Shown piece by piece: positions 1 through 11,760 of a stretch of DNA of 64,000 nt; position 1 is the stretch's first letter; every line of letters starts with the position of its first letter. The DNA is taken from positions 6,014,001-6,078,000 of the forward strand of contig CP136062.1 of NCBI GenBank assembly GCA_032622095.1, in the 5' to 3' direction. This DNA comes from Siphonodentalium dalli. Lineage: Eukaryota; Mollusca; Scaphopoda; Gadilida; Siphonodentaliidae. Under the pieces are notes generated by a model. It worked only from the letters and a program-made list of their open reading frames with translations. It searched no databases and had not been told where the DNA came from. The translations under genes and the position numbers were made by a program.

Positions 1-225
1 CCCACCAGTCACTTTTTCCAAAAATTAACGATTTTGGTAAAACGAGCCATGTGGCTATGTCCTAACCTATTTGCCAAAGTTATGGCCCTTTTGCGAATAA
101 TAAACTAAAGGTATCATCCGGAAACAATTTCCGGACGGACGCACGGACGCATGGATGCACAGACGGACGGACACCGGCTATTTTAATAGTCCTCCGAATT
201 TTTTTTTTCGTGGGACAAATATTGT
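1..225 (-). repeat. End of a minisatellite-cored dispersed element (partial)
   Basis: Read on the minus strand this stretch runs from a GTCC...GGAC-type end through CGTCCGTCCG-rich sequence into TTTCCGGATGATA and GTTATGGCCC words. The same order occurs on the plus strand at 14640-16300 and, in part, at 26.9-27.04 kb. It is cut by the window edge. No protein-coding potential is visible. Confidence 0.6.
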
Positions 226-265
226 AAGATGATAAACTGTTCATCTAATATATATTTGAGGAAAG

Positions 266-592
266 TTTGTGTGTGTGTGTGTGTGTGATGGGTGCGTTTG
301 TGTGTGTGTGTGGCCGCGATGGACTCTAAAACGGCTAAACCGATTTCGACGAAACTTGGTACGGGCACGTAGTATCACCCGAGAACCAACATAGGCCCAT
401 ATGTCTGTTCGTGTGGCGAGACCCTCACCTTCAAAACTCATATATCCGGATCTGCTGAGCCGCAGTGCTAAATTGCCTTACAAAAACGCTCTTTATATTT
501 CCCATATTCCGATCGGTTAACCTAATAACGCTCTGTATCTGTATATGAGGCTGACGAAGGTTTTGTTGTCGACTTCAGACATTCTTTTTGTT
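266..592. repeat. (GT)n microsatellite and fragment of a minisatellite element
   Basis: Two GT runs at about 266-312 are followed by sequence containing CCGATTTCGACGAAACTTGG, a word also typical of the minisatellite core at 1347-1958. It is probably a decayed edge of the same class of element. Confidence 0.5.
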
Positions 593-653
593 AATTCAGA
601 CTGTTGACTGTTTTATAGTTTGTGAATTCAGACTGTTGACTGTTTTATAGTTT
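593..653. repeat. Tandem duplication of 29 bp
   Basis: The 29 bp at 593-621 are repeated exactly at 625-653, separated by three bases. The repeat lies directly upstream of the U2-like sequence. No function is evident. Confidence 0.85.
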
Positions 654-684
654 AAAATGAGCATTATTGCGAAGTCCTGAAGAG

Positions 685-805
685 TTACGCTTCTCGGCCT
701 TTTCCCTAAGATCAAAGTGTAGTATATGGTCTTCTTTGATCAGCGCCTGATACGTCCCCACAGGGGACTTCGATGTTGGTTTGAGGAGAATGGTGGACGG
801 AAGAA
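685..805 (+). pseudogene. U2 snRNA-like sequence (5' half)
   Basis: The stretch starting CGCTTCTCGGCCTTTT at 688 follows the 5' end of U2 spliceosomal RNA: the stem I region, then CTAAGATCAAAGTGTAGTAT containing the GTAGTA branch-point recognition core, then CTGATACGTCCCC with a pairing GGGGAC forming a stem-IIa-like hairpin. After about 790 the resemblance fades and I see no clear Sm site or 3' stem-loops. GATCAAAG and CTTTGATC flank the branch-point core and would pair as an 8-bp stem, a strengthened version of the known branch-point stem-loop. A 3'-truncated pseudogene or a U2-derived SINE head both fit. A functional U2 gene is unlikely because the 3' half is missing. Confidence 0.7.
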
Positions 806-841
806 TCACCGTCTAAACATCATTGTCCACAGGCCGATATT

Positions 842-1196
842 TTGGTTAAAGCCGTGTAACAGACGTTTGGTTTATTTATATTGAAATTGCTTAACTCGAT
901 TCTTTTGAAGCTTCATCCTTAATGAGCGTGTGTATACGAGGCCTTCGACCTCTATCTCGGGACGGGTAGTTTGAAGCGCTGATCAATTTGGTGACACTTA
1001 TTTATTTTATAAAAAAACAAATCCATGATTGTCTCCATTTAGCTGAGATGGCTTCCAGAATTGCCGAAATTTTGGTTAAAGCCGTGTAACAGACGTTTGG
1101 TTTATTTACATTGAAATTGCTTAACTCGATTCTTTTGAAGCTTGATACCACTATCCCGGGACGGGTAGTTTGATGCGCTGATCAATTTCGTCACAC
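842..1196 (+). repeat. Two direct repeats, each about 125-155 bp
   Basis: A block beginning TTGGTTAAAGCCGTGTAACA at about 842 recurs at about 1073 with the same continuation to TTTGAAGCTT. Both are followed by CGGGACGGGTAGTTTGA and a GATCAATTT word. The first copy contains extra sequence in its second half. They probably belong to one element that duplicated internally. Confidence 0.7.
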
Positions 1197-1346
1197 CCCG
1201 ATGCCCGTGTGCGTGACCTTGACCTTTAAAATGACATTGAACCTGTGTCTCGGTATCCGCTGGGCCCATTTCCACCATTTTCGGGGTGTTGGTGTAAAAC
1301 AAACAACACAACGACTCTACCCTGTCAGGACGGGTACCCAGCTAGT

Positions 1347-1958
1347 CTACTATATATTTTGAGACTTCTGTCTGCGAGGGTGTGTGTGTGTGCGTTAGCT
1401 ATGGCCGGGAAAACTACACCACGGATTTTGACGAAATTTGATATCTAGGGGTAATTTTTTCCAGGGATGGTTTTGGACGGGTCAAATCATGACCCCGCCT
1501 TACCTTGACCTTCAAAAAGGTCAATTCAAGGTCAAATCGGGTAAACCGGGACGGATTTCGACGAAATTAGGTAGCTATAGGTACTTTTGTACGGGTCAAA
1601 TCGTTACCCCGACCTGACCTTGACCTTCAAAAGGGTCAATTCAAGGTCAAATCGGTTAAAACGGACGGATTTCGACGAAATTTGATACCTAGAGTTACTT
1701 TTGTCCACGAAGTGTTTTGGACGGGTCAAATCGTGATCTTTACCTTCAAAATGGTCAATTCAAGGTAAAATCGGGTCAAATCAGACGAATTTTGATGGGT
1801 ACTTTTTTGGGCACTTTTGTCCGGGGAGTGTTTTGGACGGGTCAAATCGTGACCCAGACCTGACCTTGACCTTCAAAATGGTCAATTCAAGATAAAATCG
1901 CGCAATTCGCCGAAAAGCAGATGGGAAACAGCCCGGACGAAGTCGGGTCCACCATCTA
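1347..1958 (-). mobile_element. CTAG-start element with a 'TCAAGGTCA' minisatellite core
   Basis: On the minus strand the element starts CTAGATGGTGGACCCGACTT and ends ACAGAAGTCTCAAAATATAT next to GTAG. The core is a degenerate tandem repeat of roughly 130 bp (about four units) built from GACCTTGACCTTCAAAA, GGTCAATTCAAGGTCAAAT and ATTTCGACGAAATT words. The same ends and core occur at 56849-57285; the same ends with a different core occur at 31542-33431 and 37732-38320. No ORF of recognisable type is present, so it is non-autonomous. I could not assign a superfamily. Confidence 0.65.
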
Positions 1959-2807
1959 GTCATATATAAATGTAGGCATACATGTATATAGGTCAAATAT
2001 AAGACTCATGCAGGTGATACAATATCAAGTATAGGCCCAACAGTTATTCCGACTGTGCATGTGGTCGTGTTGCCTGGATGTTTGTTGTAGTTTATATGCT
2101 AAAAATATAGGGCAAATCAGTACTCATATATAATCCATTTAGGCAGAAATGAAGTTCCATTATATATTCACATTTGACAAAGTGGTGTCGATATATATAC
2201 TTACTATCTTACTGAAATAACTCAATGACCCCACCCCCACCCCCGGTTAATTGAACACTCAAGACGTTTTCAACCTCCGACTAATGCACTATGTATACAA
2301 CATTCGTGAACACACTGGATTATCTTTTGGCATCTACCCGGGTATACAAGTTTTAATTTACTACAGGATTTAAATTAACATTCGAAACAATGTGTAACAG
2401 CCACATGTTATGAATGAATACCTTCAGACACTTCCGTTATGAGTTCCATACATTTGGTCATGAGATGATCTGAGGCCATATCTTGCAGGTGAGGCTGCTG
2501 AGTAAAATTAAATAAACATAGTACACACCCAAATAAGGATCATAGTTAATACAGGGTGGATGTTTTGTTGAAAATTAATGGACATACATGTACACGATCA
2601 TACAGCCTATTTGTGATACATGTATTCTTTTTATATCGAGAGCATGTAATTTGACATTTGACCAAGACATTCTAGTTCCAAAATATTTTGCAAGGAAATA
2701 CATTACAGGGGAATCAGTTGTTGAATTTGATTTATGAACAGAACCTGGTGTGAAATGGTACAATGAGGGTTACGAGTTGTTTCACCTTTTCAATATACAA
2801 ACCGTTA
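1959..2807. other. No recognisable feature
   Basis: AT-rich sequence with a short C-rich run near 2230. I see no gene, inverted-repeat element or tandem array. Confidence 0.5.
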
Positions 2808-3272
2808 ATTGACTACAATAGTACATGTACTTTTAACTAATTAGACTAGCCCTGGTGTGAAAAACTCTTAAATGTTATAGCCTGATGTGCTGTTTACCGA
2901 CGCCTGCACCTGGGTTTACTGTCCGCAGTTGGTATTCTAGGATGACCAGAATGTTAATTTTGTGAGGTAAACAAACTTAATGAAAGCAAATTTCAATTTA
3001 AGCAAACACTTTGTCTGGATGGCTGCCTTCTTAATTCAGATTAGTTGGTCTAACTGGGATGTCACTCAGGTTCAATTAGTCATTTACTTACCGGGTAGGA
3101 CAATATAGTATCATCAGGGGTGGGAATTGGGGGGGGGGGCTGGAAATATATACAGTTCACCTTGTCCTTAGTATACTACCATTAATGTGAAGCAGGCGCA
3201 TATAGAAGCGTCGTATATGGGCAGCGCAAAAGGGGACGGTAGCGGAGCGCGTTACAGGCCCCTGTGGTTTTT

Positions 3273-4234
3273 AGCTCAACTTACTTTGTAAGTTTGAGCT
3301 ATTGCCATGGGTTGGCGTCCGTATGTGTGTGTGTCCGTCAACAATTTCCTTTGGTGCGGGCTACAGGTCGTACCCTTTGTCTGATCTATATGAAATTTGT
3401 CATGAATGTTGACATTGACATGTACGGTATGTGGGAACGATTTATTTTGGGGTCGTTCCGCCAAAAAACATGGCCGACAGCAGCCATCTTGGATTTTACT
3501 CTTTACATGTACATGACTAAATCCTTTGGCGTAGGCTACAGGTCATAGCTGTGGTCGGATCTTCATTAAATTTGGCATGAATGTTAACAATGACATGTAG
3601 TTGGGAACGAGTTGTTTTGTGGTCATTCGGCCAAAAGAATGGCCACCAGCAGCCATCACGGATTTTACACTTTGCACGACTAAATCCTTTGACACAGGCT
3701 ACAGGTCGTACTTTTGGTCAGATCATTATGATATTTGTCATGGCTGTTGACATTGACATGTACCCGGTAGATGGGAATGAGTCATTTTGGTGTCGTTCGG
3801 CCAAAACACAAGGCTGTCAGCGGCCATCTTGGATTTCAAAATTCAATCCATTAGCACGGGCTACAGGTCTTATCTTTTGTCGGATCATCATTAAATTTGT
3901 CATGGATGTTAATATTGACATGTAGATGGGAACGAGTAATTTTGGGATCGTTCGTATGACTAAATCCGTTAGCAAGGGCTGCAAGTCATATCTTTTGTCG
4001 GATCATCAGGAAATTTGTGATGGATGTTATTTAAACAATGACATGTAAATGGGAACGAGTCTTTTTGGGGTCATTTTGGCAAAAAAAACATGGCTGCCAG
4101 TGGCCATCTTGCATTTTAATCTTTGCATAACTGGGCCTTTAAACTTTCCACATTCCTAATCACTCCATTGACTGTAACACATGAAATTATTCCCTTTACA
4201 AGTTGAGCTACAGTGTCATTGGCATTTAATCAGT
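3273..4234 (+). mobile_element. AGCTCAACTT-end non-autonomous element with internal tandem units
   Basis: Comparison with copy B shows an insertion from about 3274 to 4234. It begins AGCTCAACTTACTTTGTAAG, itself a small palindrome with TTTGAGCT, and near the right end has ACAAGTTGAGCT then ACAGTGTCA. The interior has about five degenerate units of roughly 120-175 bp, marked by GGCTACAGGTCGTA-type words at about 3361, 3536, 3701, 3861 and 3979 and by GGCCATCTTGGATTT words. No transposase is visible. Relatives lie at 10055-10421, 24601-24850 (end fragment on the minus strand) and 53580-53700 (minus). Confidence 0.7.
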
Positions 4235-4253
4235 AATGTGTTTACCGTTGTAA

Positions 4254-5026
4254 GGCCAAAATAAATTGAATGCGTGTTTCCGTTAACGAGCCCAACAAAA
4301 ACATGGGGGCTGGCGGTAGGCTTTTCATTTTATTTTATTTTTTCATTTTATTTTTTTATGGTCTCATGCGGGCCATGCCTAACCACCATCAAACACCATA
4401 CAATGACCCAGAGCAACTGATATATTGAGGCGAAACATATAAAACAGTTAAACAGTAGACAGTTTACTAAAATTACTTTAATAAACCTGAAACAGGCACT
4501 GCCTTGCCATGTGGCTTGGCCACAACAGGCATCAGCCCTGCATTGAAACTATTAATACAAATAGGGAAAACTGTCCTGTAATGTTTTTTCAGAGATGGGA
4601 CCAGCATAATGGGCACAGGTGTCAATGTCCCCAAGGGATGCCCCATAATATCCCAATTCTATTGGAGACCGAGAAACAATATCCCGACACACCACCATCC
4701 TTGCAGCCTGGTTATGGTCAGGTGGGAGCGAAGAGGAGCGATAACTTGTGATCTTCTGGTATAGCGTCCGGACGTAATTTGACTTTCCGTTTGAAGAGTG
4801 ACGATGTGGCTTTGCGAAAAATATATAAATATATCAAAGATATCATTTATCTCGAGGTGAATCAGATAAAATGGAACCATGTGTACACAGTTTGGTTAAC
4901 AGTGCGGTCTGTCGGTTTATAGATTGATTTTGTTTTCATTTAAAACCAATCAAATGAACTTGGGTCTGTGGGTTTTGAAGGCGGTCGGTTGAGTTACGGG
5001 AAACACGCATTCAATTTGTTTTGGCC
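4254..5026. mobile_element. PIF/Harbinger-like non-autonomous DNA transposon
   Basis: Terminal inverted repeats of about 30 bp: the left end starts GGCCAAAATAAATTGAATGC and the right end, reverse complemented, starts GGCCAAAACAAATTGAATGC. TAA is duplicated at 4251-4253 and 5027-5029. Copy B (near 11545) holds the undisturbed site GTTGTAATTGTG, which confirms both the boundary and the 3-bp duplication. GGCC-type ends with TWA targets are typical of PIF/Harbinger. Inside is a TTTTATTTTATTTTTTCATT tract also present in the element at 29018. No transposase ORF is visible. Confidence 0.85.
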
Positions 5027-5607
5027 TAATTGTGACATTTACATGTATGTTCGAAATTTTGCTTTTAATTGCTTTAAATCCTGGATACATCTCGGTTGAA
5101 GTGGTAACCTTAAGACGGTGTTGGTGGTTAACGCAGTATTTATCAGGGTGACACCACTTTTCAGGTGATCAATTACTTTAAGGATAGCTGTGAGTGCTCT
5201 CGCTGTGTTTTCCTCATGGTAATGACTGACCGTTCAGCACATTTTCAAACCTTTTTCTCGGGTGTACGCACACACGAGCACAGCAAGCATTGAGTAAATC
5301 CACACGCTATCTGATGGTAGATGTAGATAATAAATCCCCCATGTGCATCACATAGATACGCTATATAGATACCTGGTGCATCATTACTCATAACCTTGTT
5401 GGGGGTGTATATATTCCCAGGTACATCTTTAGTTCTTTACTCATCAGTCTATAAATAAAATTTGTTGAGAGTGACCCTTTACCTCTTCAGCCAATATAGA
5501 ATTTCATGCAATTTTAAAGTAATGCCGTAGAAGAGAAGTGTCAATTTTGAACATAACGATTTTTTGGCTGTGCACTGGATTGCACAATCCCAAAGTTTCC
5601 ACAATGA

Positions 5608-8462
5608 CAGGGAAATAGTGTATTTGGCACTGTCAAATTCAACTGTAATTGATAGGCCTAAATATACCTACAATAAATATGTAGAAACGTCACAGTGCTT
5701 TGCGCATGTTCTCTTCAAACCCACCATCCCAGGTGACAGATATATGGGTGGACATGGTGATTTGAGTATGGCATTCAACATGTATGCATACATGTACATG
5801 TATGTAGTCGGTCAGATACTGGTAGCTTCAACTAGCTTGTTAAAACCAGATGTTTGAGTCCTGAAAATATTGATAAACAATTTGATTTATATATCACTGA
5901 TGTAATGTTCATTGAAATTTCAAGCAAAAAAAATTAAAATGAAAAAAAAAATACTAATAACAACTGTACCATATTGCATCCAACCAACATCCAAACTACA
6001 CCCCACCCCAGCTCCTAGCTCAACATTTTGTTTTTATTTTCTGGGAAAAACACATGCAAATCGCATGGTGCTTCGAGTGAATTTCTACATCTATACCTAT
6101 ACTTCACATTATTTTCAGTGTATTATGCACCGTATATTCAATAATAATAATGGGCCCAACTTCTCCGGTTACCAAATTTATTTGTTACAGAGTGGCTATT
6201 TTATCTCAGGGAAGGAATGGCTTGCTATTATATTATCTGATACCAGGCCACCATTCGTCACTGCGTGTTGAAATTTTAATAATGTTTCAGTCTATATTAA
6301 ATCACGATATGTAAATTAGATCCTATCTTCAGCAAAATACATGTAGCTTTACCTACCATATCGTAGCCGAAGTTGCATGTAATATTCAGTTAATGCAATG
6401 AATCATGAGTAAAACCTGGTTGAAATACTACTGTGTGGCGAGTCACACTCGACTTCGAGCTATTGAGGCCATGTATGCATGGTGCTATGAACGGTTTGTA
6501 TTGTGAATGGGTAAAATTATCTGCTCGTAAACCCTCATAGTAGACAATTTTATACCAGGTTCTATTCAGTTTTCAGAAATAGCTAGCAATGGAAATTTGC
6601 ATGGTACATGTACATGTAAATATTTGGTTAAGATATTTTGGTCAAAGGTGGTAGCCGAAAATTTTGTTTAAATAACCATCAGTTGCAGTGCTCTTGCTAT
6701 GTCTATCATTCTCTCTGGATCACTTTATGTTTTACTTTTACAAACATTTCAGAGTTAATAAATGGCTAATATATAGGGTCCTGATTCATATTGTTATTCT
6801 GATGAATCTTCCAAAATGAGGACTAAGGCCACACTGGAATTAAATAACTAATAGTTGTATTAAATGATATTTCTAAGTCATGTGAATAAACCCCATGTTA
6901 TGTAGACAAACAGTGTGTGAAGAGTTTGCGGTAAGCAAAACACTCATTGCCACGGATACCCTATGCATTATGTGAACTTTGGTTAGAAATTCCACCAAAT
7001 TGTTTATAACATAACAGTATAGCGCTAACTAATTTTACCCTCACCTTTCAAGATTTCGGTGTTGTATGGGTCACTGTGAATCACTCTCCTGAAATATTTC
7101 CACGGTGTTGAGTGTGGTGCTTATCACTCACTCTTTACATGCTGTGTAATGAATATACATGTGAACAAACGTTCGACTGACACAATGTGTGTTTTGAGGA
7201 TATGGCATTCATAATATCATAGTATACCATTACTATATTCTTTACAACATGTTATAATTTCTTAACTTTTATTTCTAAATTATAACTTATAATGAAGGCC
7301 AACCGTGCATTTAACCATCAAGGTCCAAATGACATGGTTTCAGTAACAGGGCATGGCAGACATTTAATTTTTATATACCGGTATATGTCCAGGAACATAA
7401 ACATCTATACAGTACCAATGATATCAGATTTAAACCGGCACATTAATTAATGCGACTTGAGAATATATATACTTCAAAGTATCAACCTGTGTGGGGTACC
7501 GTACAATTATTGTTCACCTATGCCTATAATCTACATGTAATTGCATATTCTACATGTACATATCATGGACTTGGCAGGAGTAAATTTTCGGATAACTTAG
7601 TACATTATTATCATATGAATAAATGACAAACAGTCACTATGCCAGACTTGGATATTTTAGGTGTTGTCAGAGTAACAGATCATGCGTTGATATAATGCAA
7701 ATATTTCACTGATTGGCTTTATGCACTGATGAAAAGTGTGACGACAGATATTTTCTAACCATTCATAGTCACATTAATGTTTGACACAGTTGCTTGCTCT
7801 TTTTCCATGCACACGATGATCTTGACTTTAGTCACATCAAGACAAGTTTATTTATTTCAGTTATACATTTCTTGAAGGGTTTCGTGAAGGATTTTGTTCA
7901 CCCTACCACCCCATATGCAACATGCCATATAGCTTAATGTCATATCTGCTAAGGCCCATATGAGGTCCCAGTAACATAAAATATAGTGTTTTTGCAGTTA
8001 AAAATTATTATGTCTTAAACTGTTACAAATGACATATAAGGGCACAAAAGGTCTTTAGTAAAAGCAAACATTATTAACATCTGCAGAGTTCTGAAACATT
8101 AATCTTTTAATAATGAAATTCGTCTAAGCCCTCCCTAATTGATAGTTATTAGCTAGATTAGCCTGATAACACTTTTTATAACAACCAAGGGATGCGCGCC
8201 GATTATAGAATACCTCGTGTGGCATATATCAGCCTGGAGATAGCACGCCAGTTATATCTGTTCCTTGTAAATACTTACTAAACATATGCGAAAACTCGCC
8301 CCTCACAAATATAGACTCAGGATTACACTAAATATATACATATTCACACCGAGATATATTCAGAATATCATGCAGACACCCAGTTACTGCAACATAGTTT
8401 GTTTTAATGCTTTGACCTTGACCATCAATATTCAGAATATTGTGGAATTTTATGTAATTTTA
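5608..8462. other. No recognisable gene; TACATGTA-rich AT sequence
   Basis: Many ACATGTACATGTA runs occur here. Open frames of about 100-120 codons are present but have low-complexity composition and match nothing I know. I see no tandem array or paired inverted repeats. Confidence 0.5.
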
Positions 8463-8463
8463 A

Positions 8464-8908
8464 AGGTACTCAATCTGATCAGACGGTCCCCATATCATCA
8501 AGATACAACAACAACAACAACAAAAACACTACATTTCTTCAAACTACGCTTTAGTTATCAGAATCGATTAATTGCAACAAAATAATGCTAACCACTGTCA
8601 ACTATGGTATAAAATTTACCAAAACGTGTTATTTATCAACATTTTGTTCAACGAATATGGCCGTATTATCACTTGAGTATGACGAACTTGGGCCGTATTA
8701 CCACCTTATTTTAGAGTTATCCATCTTCATCCGCATTGACGACGTTTTCTGGTACACAAATAATTGCACATCTCGAGAAATAACAAACTTCAAAAATCGA
8801 CATCTGATCACCCTGAGCTTTGATGGTGGGTTCCTCGACTCGAATCAAATATTTTTTTACCCACGAAGCCAAAGAAATAATAATTTAGGATCGTTAATTC
8901 GGGATAAT
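8464..8908 (+). mobile_element. Decayed TTAA-flanked MITE (AGGTACTCAAT family)
   Basis: The left end reads TTAA followed by AGGTACTCAATCTGATCAGA at 8464, the same as the intact copy at 53236-53500. The right part (CTGAGCTTTGATGGTGGGTT, then AAGAAATAATAATTTAGGAT) matches that copy's right half, but the terminal repeat has eroded. A 162-codon open frame crossing this copy is not a gene. Confidence 0.65.
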
Positions 8909-10054
8909 GCATTGTACTGCACGCAAAGACACATTATTATACGTAAGTATAGTATGATTGTTTTTTTGTTTTTTTTTATGATTGTTTTGTTTGGTTTTTG
9001 TTTGCACTTGCAATCAGTAACTCGATGCGCCAAGTTAGTAAATTATCTCGCAACTGAATTAGTGTTGTTATGACAACAATCGGTAACACATATGATGACA
9101 TATGAGGTTGCCGCCTATCGTATGGAAACTAGAGCAATCATCAATTCGATGGCCGATTTTATGAGGTTATTTAACGTCATATCATGTTATATAGTTTATT
9201 GCATGAGGTACTTTATCCATTGAAAGAATGTAACATTTTAACTAAATATTACCGAAAATTCTGGTCATGCCGATCGTAACATTTCAGAAAACACTACATC
9301 TGAACTATAGGCATACACGCATAAACATTTGCAACTTAGTTCGGTACTACCGCAGGGGTCTCGTTCGCGAACGATAAGCATATACGTGTACGCGAGATCA
9401 ACGCTATACTATTCGATGTTTTGGCGGGAAATCTATAAATAGAGAGTTGTTACTAAATATACTGACCTATCAAAATTAACGTTACTTGTCAATTGCCAAT
9501 CAAAATTAACATTACTTATTAGTTACGACGGTTGACCTAGTGACCTAGAGACATAGAGACCTAGAGACTCCAGTATCCAGTTCCACCTCAAAGTTTATAA
9601 TAATTAACATAACTGATTAAAGTGTTCAGGAGCAAAGGTGCGTTAGACTCCATTATAAATATCGAAATATTGTAAATTTGTAGATTATATTATTCCATAA
9701 AAACGTCAACATCTTACATTTACAAGAGACGAAAAGTGCTGAAATTCGAAATGGCAATTGTAATTTGTAGAAAGTTGTAATTGTTCCGTAAAAGTGTTGT
9801 CTACATATTTCATTAAATTATTAAACATATTTGACTCGAAACACAATTCTAGTTTGCATATTGTACATTTGGAGCTTGTCTTTAATTTTCTATAGACGTT
9901 TTCGCCTAGAAGATTGGTGGAGGATTTTCAAAGCTGGAAGCCGACAAAACGAAATTATAACTTCAGAGCGATAAATTTTCAGCTGTTTCACTTTAAATTT
10001 AAAATGGACGGTCCGGGTTACCAAGGAAATCCAAAGTACCACTTGTCGTAACAT
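8909..10054. other. No recognisable feature
   Basis: AT-rich sequence. A short direct repeat, CAATCAAAATTAAC-type, lies near 9470-9515, and GACCTAGAGAC words repeat at about 9540-9570. Nothing else is supported. Confidence 0.5.
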
Positions 10055-10421
10055 CGGCTGCCGACAGTCATTTTGGATTTTAATCTTTGCATGACTAAAT
10101 CCTTTGGCGGTTTGACATGGGCTACAGGTTGTCGACCATCATTACATTTGTAATGGATGCTAACATCAATATGTAGTCATTGTGGGGTCAATCGGCCATT
10201 AAATATGGCCACCGGCAGCCATCTTGGATTTTACTATTTGCATGACTAAATCTTTCAGCACAGGCTATAAGTTGTACCTTTGGTCAGATCATTATGAAAT
10301 TGCTGTTGATATTGACATGTGTATGTAGATGGGAATGAGCCATCTTCGATTTAAAAATTCAATTAATCATTCCATTCATTGCTGATAAAAAAAATTAACT
10401 TTGAGCTACAGTGTCAATGCT
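10055..10421 (+). mobile_element. Second, partial copy of the AGCTCAACTT-end element
   Basis: Contains CATGACTAAATCCTTTGGC, GGCCACCGGCAGCCATCTTG and GACATGTA words in the same order as 3470-4234, and ends TTTGAGCTACAGTGTCAATG like the right end of that element. The left end is missing, so the copy is truncated. Confidence 0.65.
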
Positions 10422-11042
10422 GTGTCATGGACACTTTCACCATGTACATGTAACTACATGTACTTTATACAATGTAATTACATTTTAAATTTCACTAGTC
10501 AGAGCTGTAGTCTGTACATGTACCTGTAGGTAGCTTGTTTGGTTACATATACATGTAACTGATACAATTCAGTTGACAATGTCTCACTGCGCAGTGTACT
10601 TTTAAGGGTTTGTAACTGAATTTGAGCACTGTGGCCAAACGGCATCTGCACTGCGGCTGAACCACAACTACTCCAGGGTTAACATACCAGTACCAGTATA
10701 TATCGTGTATTTTTTTTATTTAAGACAAATACATGTATGTTTGGAAAGATGTCTTTAATCGAGTTACCGGATATGGAATTGGGGTTTTTATCATCAAAAC
10801 ACGTCATTGGTAGAGTATCGCATATAGACCACCCATGTTTTTTTTTAAATTCTCGAGAAATGTCTACAGTGAATGTTTTACTGAATGAAACTTAAATTTA
10901 CCCCGAAATTCCAAATGCACTCGACAAAGATTGTGTTTTTTCTCGAGAACTGATATCTGAATGTTCTCCGAACTCCTGCCACAGCATACTGTAAATAGGC
11001 ATTGCCTACCATATACATCTTCCATCGGTTGGTATAACTTAT
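10422..11042. other. Anonymous sequence with a fragment of the 34.3-kb element
   Basis: GCACTGTGGCCAAACGGCAT near 10626 resembles GCACCGTGGCCGAACGGCAA inside the inverted-repeat element at 34289-34684. Otherwise I see only AT-rich sequence. Confidence 0.4.
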
Positions 11043-11751
11043 AAATTGACTACATGTACTTTTAACCAATTAGACTAGCCCTGATGTGGGAAAACTCTTA
11101 AATGTTATAGCCCGATGTGCTGTTTACCGACGTTTGCACCGGGGTTTACTGCCCGTGGTTGGTATTCTAGGATGACCAGCATGTTAATTTTGTGAGGTAA
11201 ACAAACTTAGTGAAAGCAAATTTCAATTTAGGCCAACACTGTGTCTGGATGGCAGCCTTCTTAATTCAGATTGTTTGGTCTAACTGAGATGCCACTCAGG
11301 TTCAATTAGTCATTTACTTAGTACAATATAGTATCATCAGGGGTGTGGTAAGATGGGTGTAGGGATTCGCGGGGGGGGGGGCTGGAAATATCTACAGTGC
11401 ACCTTGTAATTATTATACACTAGCATTAACGTGAAGCAGGCACGTACCGGTATATAGAATCGTCGTATATGGGCAGCGCAAAAGGATGCGGGTAGCGGAG
11501 CGCATTATAGGCCCCTGTGGTTTTTAGAAATGTGTTTACTGTTGTAATTGTGACATTTCTGTTCGAAATTTTGCTTTTAATTGCTTTAAATACTGGATAC
11601 ATCTCGGTTTTGAAGTGGTAACCTTAACACGGTGATGGTGGTTAACGCAGTATGTATTTATCAGGGTGACACCACTTTGCAGGTGATCAATTACTTTAAG
11701 GATAGCTGTGAGTGCTCTCGCTGTGTTTTCCTCATGGTAAGGACTGACCGT
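11043..11751 (+). repeat. Low-copy repeat, copy B, left part
   Basis: Matches copy A (2808-5230, minus its insertions) up to CTCATGGTAAGGACTGACCG. The match stops where the LINE begins and resumes after it at 20694. The hAT-like half sequence lies at about 11425-11515. Confidence 0.85.
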
Positions 11752-11760
11752 CAGACTCCC

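Larger units (their letters stand above)
2808..5607 (+). repeat. Low-copy repeat, copy A (carries two inserted elements)
   Basis: Sequence outside the two inserted elements matches copy B (11043-11751 and 20694-21068) closely and in order, from TTGACTAC...ACTTTTAACTAATTAG to GGCTGTGCACTGGATTGC. It differs by scattered substitutions and small indels, so the duplication is moderately old. Both copies contain half of the hAT-like foldback sequence best seen at 48333-48519 (GTGAAGCAGGC to CCCCTGTGG, about 3190-3265 here). Copy A lacks the LINE that splits copy B; copy B lacks the two elements at 3273-4234 and 4254-5026. The nature of the unit is unknown. Confidence 0.85.

Noticed and set aside
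685-805. Functional U2 gene
   Set aside because: The 3' half, Sm site and 3' stem-loops are missing.
5912-6271. 119-codon open frame
   Set aside because: Composition is that of AT-rich random sequence and no motif is visible.
8585-9073. 162-codon open frame with a hydrophobic C-terminal stretch
   Set aside because: Half of it lies within a decayed MITE copy and the hydrophobic part comes from T-rich sequence. No family resemblance.
11632-11760. Extended N-terminus of LINE ORF1
   Set aside because: These bases belong to the flanking low-copy repeat, as shown by copy A, so the frame continuation is accidental.
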